From Brevundimonas sp. (GTDB taxonomy: Bacteria; Pseudomonadota; Alphaproteobacteria; Caulobacterales; Caulobacteraceae), in NCBI GenBank assembly GCA_022712235.1, contig JALAGW010000257.1, forward strand, positions 1 through 6,957: a stretch of 6,957 bases of DNA. Direction: 5' to 3'. Shown piece after piece: positions 5,258 through 6,957 of this stretch. A program made the position numbers and the translations under genes. The notes beneath the pieces are model-generated. The model saw nothing but the letters and a program-made list of their open reading frames with translations. It had not been told where the DNA came from and searched no databases. How positions within the stretch are numbered: the stretch's first letter is position 1; every line of letters starts with the position of its first letter.

Positions 5258-5677
5258 TTAGCCGACGATGTCGGCGTCGGTGAAGAACTGGGCGATTTCG
5301 ATGCCGGCGTTTTCCAGCGAGTCCGAACCGTGGACCGAGTTCTCGCCGATCGACAGGGCGAACAGCTTGCGGATGGTGCCTTCAGCGGCGTCGTTCGGGT
5401 TCGTGGCGCCCATGACTTCGCGGTACTTGGCGACGGCGTTGTCGCCTTCCAGCACCTGGACGACGACCGGCTCAGCGATCATCTGGCCGACCAGTTCGCC
5501 ATAGAAGGGACGCTCGGCGTGCACTTCGTAGAACTTCTTGGCTTGGGCTTCGGTCAGCTTGATGCGGCGTTGGCCGACGATGCGCAGGCCGGCGCCTTCG
5601 ATCACGGCGTTGATGGCGCCCGTCAGGTTGCGGCGCGTGGCGTCGGGCTTGATGATCGAGAAGGTGCGTTCGGTCAT
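5258..5677 (-). CDS. ndk: Nucleoside diphosphate kinase
   Basis: This cytosolic kinase moves the gamma-phosphate of ATP onto any nucleoside or deoxynucleoside diphosphate through a phosphohistidine intermediate, balancing the NTP and dNTP pools. The 139 residues cover the whole family. MTERTFSIIKPDA has the conserved Lys10, YREVMG the phosphate-binding Arg86, TNPNDAAEGTIRK (92-104) a nucleotide-binding stretch, and NSVHGSDS the catalytic His116 with Asn113. The frame remains open far upstream to 6544 on this strand, but that extension lies antisense to the ABC-F gene and carries no family sequence. ATG 5677 is the family start. The leader has only a distant AAGAAG (about 11 nt away), so Shine-Dalgarno contact is poor. 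A candidate promoter sits 40-68 nt upstream. It is a single gene, divergent from the ABC-F gene, followed by two hairpins. Nothing is missing or unusual in the protein. Confidence 0.98.
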   Translation of the reverse strand: MTERTFSIIKPDATRRNLTGAINAVIEGAGLRIVGQRRIKLTEAQAKKFYEVHAERPFYGELVGQMIAEPVVVQVLEGDNAVAKYREVMGATNPNDAAEGTIRKLFALSIGENSVHGSDSLENAGIEIAQFFTDADIVG

Positions 5678-5716
5678 GGGAAGTGACTTCTTGTTTGGGA
5701 GTTTGAGGGTCGGCGG

Positions 5717-5745
5717 CTTATAGCGAGCGCCACTCATCTTTCCAA
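5717..5745 (-). promoter_or_regulatory. Candidate sigma-70-type promoter of ndk
   Basis: On the minus strand TTGGAA (5745-5740) and TATAAG (5722-5717) are separated by exactly 17 bp. The -10 lies within GCTATAAG, which resembles the GCTANA-type -10 described for Caulobacter housekeeping promoters. Transcription would begin about 30 nt before the ndk ATG. Two mismatches in the -35 keep this tentative. Confidence 0.5.
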
Positions 5746-5782
5746 TATCCCCCGCGCGTAAGCCTTTTTTCTCCCGGTTCCG

Positions 5783-6957
5783 ATGCTGCAGATCAAAAAC
5801 CTGACCTACAACGCCTGGGGCCGCGAGTTCCTTGACGACGCCTCCGTCAGCCTGCCTCCGGGCTCCAAGGTCGGCCTGGTCGGCCGCAACGGCATCGGCA
5901 AGTCGACCCTGTTCAAGCTGATCCTGGGCGAACTGGCCGCCAACGGCGACGAAATCTCCCTGCCCAAGACCGCCCGTATCGGCTCGGTCGATCAGGAACA
6001 CCCCGCCACGCCCGTCAGCGTTCTGGACACCATTCTGGAAGCTGACGTCGAGCGTCACGACCTGCTGACCCGGCTGGAAACCGCCGAGCCGGAGGAAATG
6101 GGCGAGATCTGGGGCCGCCTGATCGAGATCGACGCCGACAGCGCCCCGTCGCGCGCCTCGGAAATCCTGGTCGGCCTGGGCTTCAGCCAGGACGACATGC
6201 AGCGCCCGATGGCCGAGTTCTCGGGCGGCTGGCGGATGCGTGTGGCCCTGGCCGCCGCCCTGTTCGCCGAGCCGGACATGCTGCTGCTCGACGAACCGAC
6301 CAACTACCTCGATCTGGAAGGCGCCCTGTGGCTGGAGCAGCGGCTGAAACGCTATCCGCACACGGCCCTGATCATCAGCCACGACCGCGAGCTGCTGAAC
6401 GGCGTCTGCACCCACATCCTGCAGCTGTCGAACCGCAAGCTGGACCTCTACACCGGCAACTACGACACCTTCGAAAAGACGCGGGCCGAGAAGCTGCGTC
6501 TGATGGAAGCCAACAAGTCCAGGCAGGACGCCGAGCGCGCCCACCTGCAGAAGTTCATCGACCGCTTCAAGGCCAAGGCCTCAAAAGCCACCCAGGCCCA
6601 GTCGCGCGTCAAGCGGCTGGAGAAGATGCAGCGCATCGAACTGCCGCCGGAAGAGCGCGTCGCCCCCTTCACCCTGCCCTCGCCGGAACGTCCCCTGCCC
6701 CCGCCGCTGATCCGGCTGGAGAAGGCCAACGTCGGCTATGAGCCGGGCAAGCCGATCCTGAAGAACCTGAACCTGCGGATGGACCTGGACGACCGCATCG
6801 GTCTGCTGGGCGTCAACGGGGCGGGCAAGTCGACCTTCGCCAAGCTGATCGCCAAGGCCCTGACCATCGAGACGGGCGAGTTCCACCGCGACGGCAAGAT
6901 GCGCGTGGGCTGGTTCCACCAGCACCAGATCGAGGCGATGGACCCGACCGACACGCC
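5783..6957 (+). CDS. YheS-like ABC-F ATPase, 3' end outside window
   Basis: The first 391 residues of a duplicated ABC ATPase without membrane segments are visible, so it is an ABC-F protein, a family that binds the ribosomal E site and modulates translation, not a transporter. The first ATPase domain has Walker A GRNGIGKST (34-42), signature FSGGWRMR (146-153), Walker B MLLLDEPTNYLD (166-177) with catalytic Glu171, and switch SHD (199-201). The linker (about 228-300) is rich in charge and carries IDRFKAKASKATQAQSRVK (259-277), the stretch that reaches toward the P-site tRNA. The second domain begins near 309, with Walker A GVNGAGKST (343-351), and is cut by the window end before its signature. 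From remembered sequence, the signature and linker agree closely with E. coli YheS and less with EttA or Uup. ATG 5783 is the only possible start nearby, because TAA (5759-5761) is in frame eight codons upstream. It has no Shine-Dalgarno; the leader is pyrimidine-rich. Confidence 0.93.
   Translation, partial: MLQIKNLTYNAWGREFLDDASVSLPPGSKVGLVGRNGIGKSTLFKLILGELAANGDEISLPKTARIGSVDQEHPATPVSVLDTILEADVERHDLLTRLETAEPEEMGEIWGRLIEIDADSAPSRASEILVGLGFSQDDMQRPMAEFSGGWRMRVALAAALFAEPDMLLLDEPTNYLDLEGALWLEQRLKRYPHTALIISHDRELLNGVCTHILQLSNRKLDLYTGNYDTFEKTRAEKLRLMEANKSRQDAERAHLQKFIDRFKAKASKATQAQSRVKRLEKMQRIELPPEERVAPFTLPSPERPLPPPLIRLEKANVGYEPGKPILKNLNLRMDLDDRIGLLGVNGAGKSTFAKLIAKALTIETGEFHRDGKMRVGWFHQHQIEAMDPTDT

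Noticed and set aside
5678..6544. An extension of the ndk frame far upstream on the minus strand
   Set aside because: It would add nearly 290 residues antisense to the ABC-F ATPase; Ndk is complete from ATG 5677.

Overview
The window is a GC-rich bacterial chromosome segment with dense, short-spaced genes. Codon use is strongly G/C-ending and intrinsic terminators are common. The gene set (exported S10 and M13 peptidases, PurN, Ndk, a YheS-type ABC-F ATPase) would fit an alphaproteobacterium of the Caulobacterales, possibly Brevundimonas-like. That placement is inference from general sequence character, because no rRNA or other marker gene is present.

Layout, left to right. Positions 1-276 hold no complete gene. 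They contain the tail of an unidentified transcription unit, a strong poly-T terminator (59-91), a REP/BIME-like pair of inverted hairpin units (108-202), and the terminator of the next gene (221-252). A minus-strand S10-family serine carboxypeptidase with a signal peptide follows (277-1869). A 172-bp divergent intergenic region separates it from plus-strand purN (2042-2653), and a plus-strand exported M13 zinc metallopeptidase follows (2757-4823). A bidirectional terminator (4848-4881) separates the M13 gene from a convergent minus-strand gene for a 69-residue glycine-zipper lipoprotein (4901-5110). Next come a terminator hairpin (5160-5191), a second hairpin (5218-5243) and minus-strand ndk (5258-5677). 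A 105-bp region with a candidate ndk promoter precedes a divergent plus-strand YheS-like ABC-F ATPase, which runs off the right edge (5783-6957).

Functionally there are two themes. PurN and Ndk belong to nucleotide metabolism and ABC-F to translation; all three are cytosolic and none has a good Shine-Dalgarno sequence. The S10 peptidase, M13 peptidase and lipoprotein carry export signals and each has a clear purine-rich Shine-Dalgarno. The two peptidases probably act on peptides in the cell envelope. Nothing points to a mobile element, phage, CRISPR or defence system. The genes look like ordinary chromosomal housekeeping and envelope functions. The points most worth a second look are the compensatory change in the REP-like pair, the compact glycine-zipper lipoprotein, and the split in start-site type between exported and cytosolic products.
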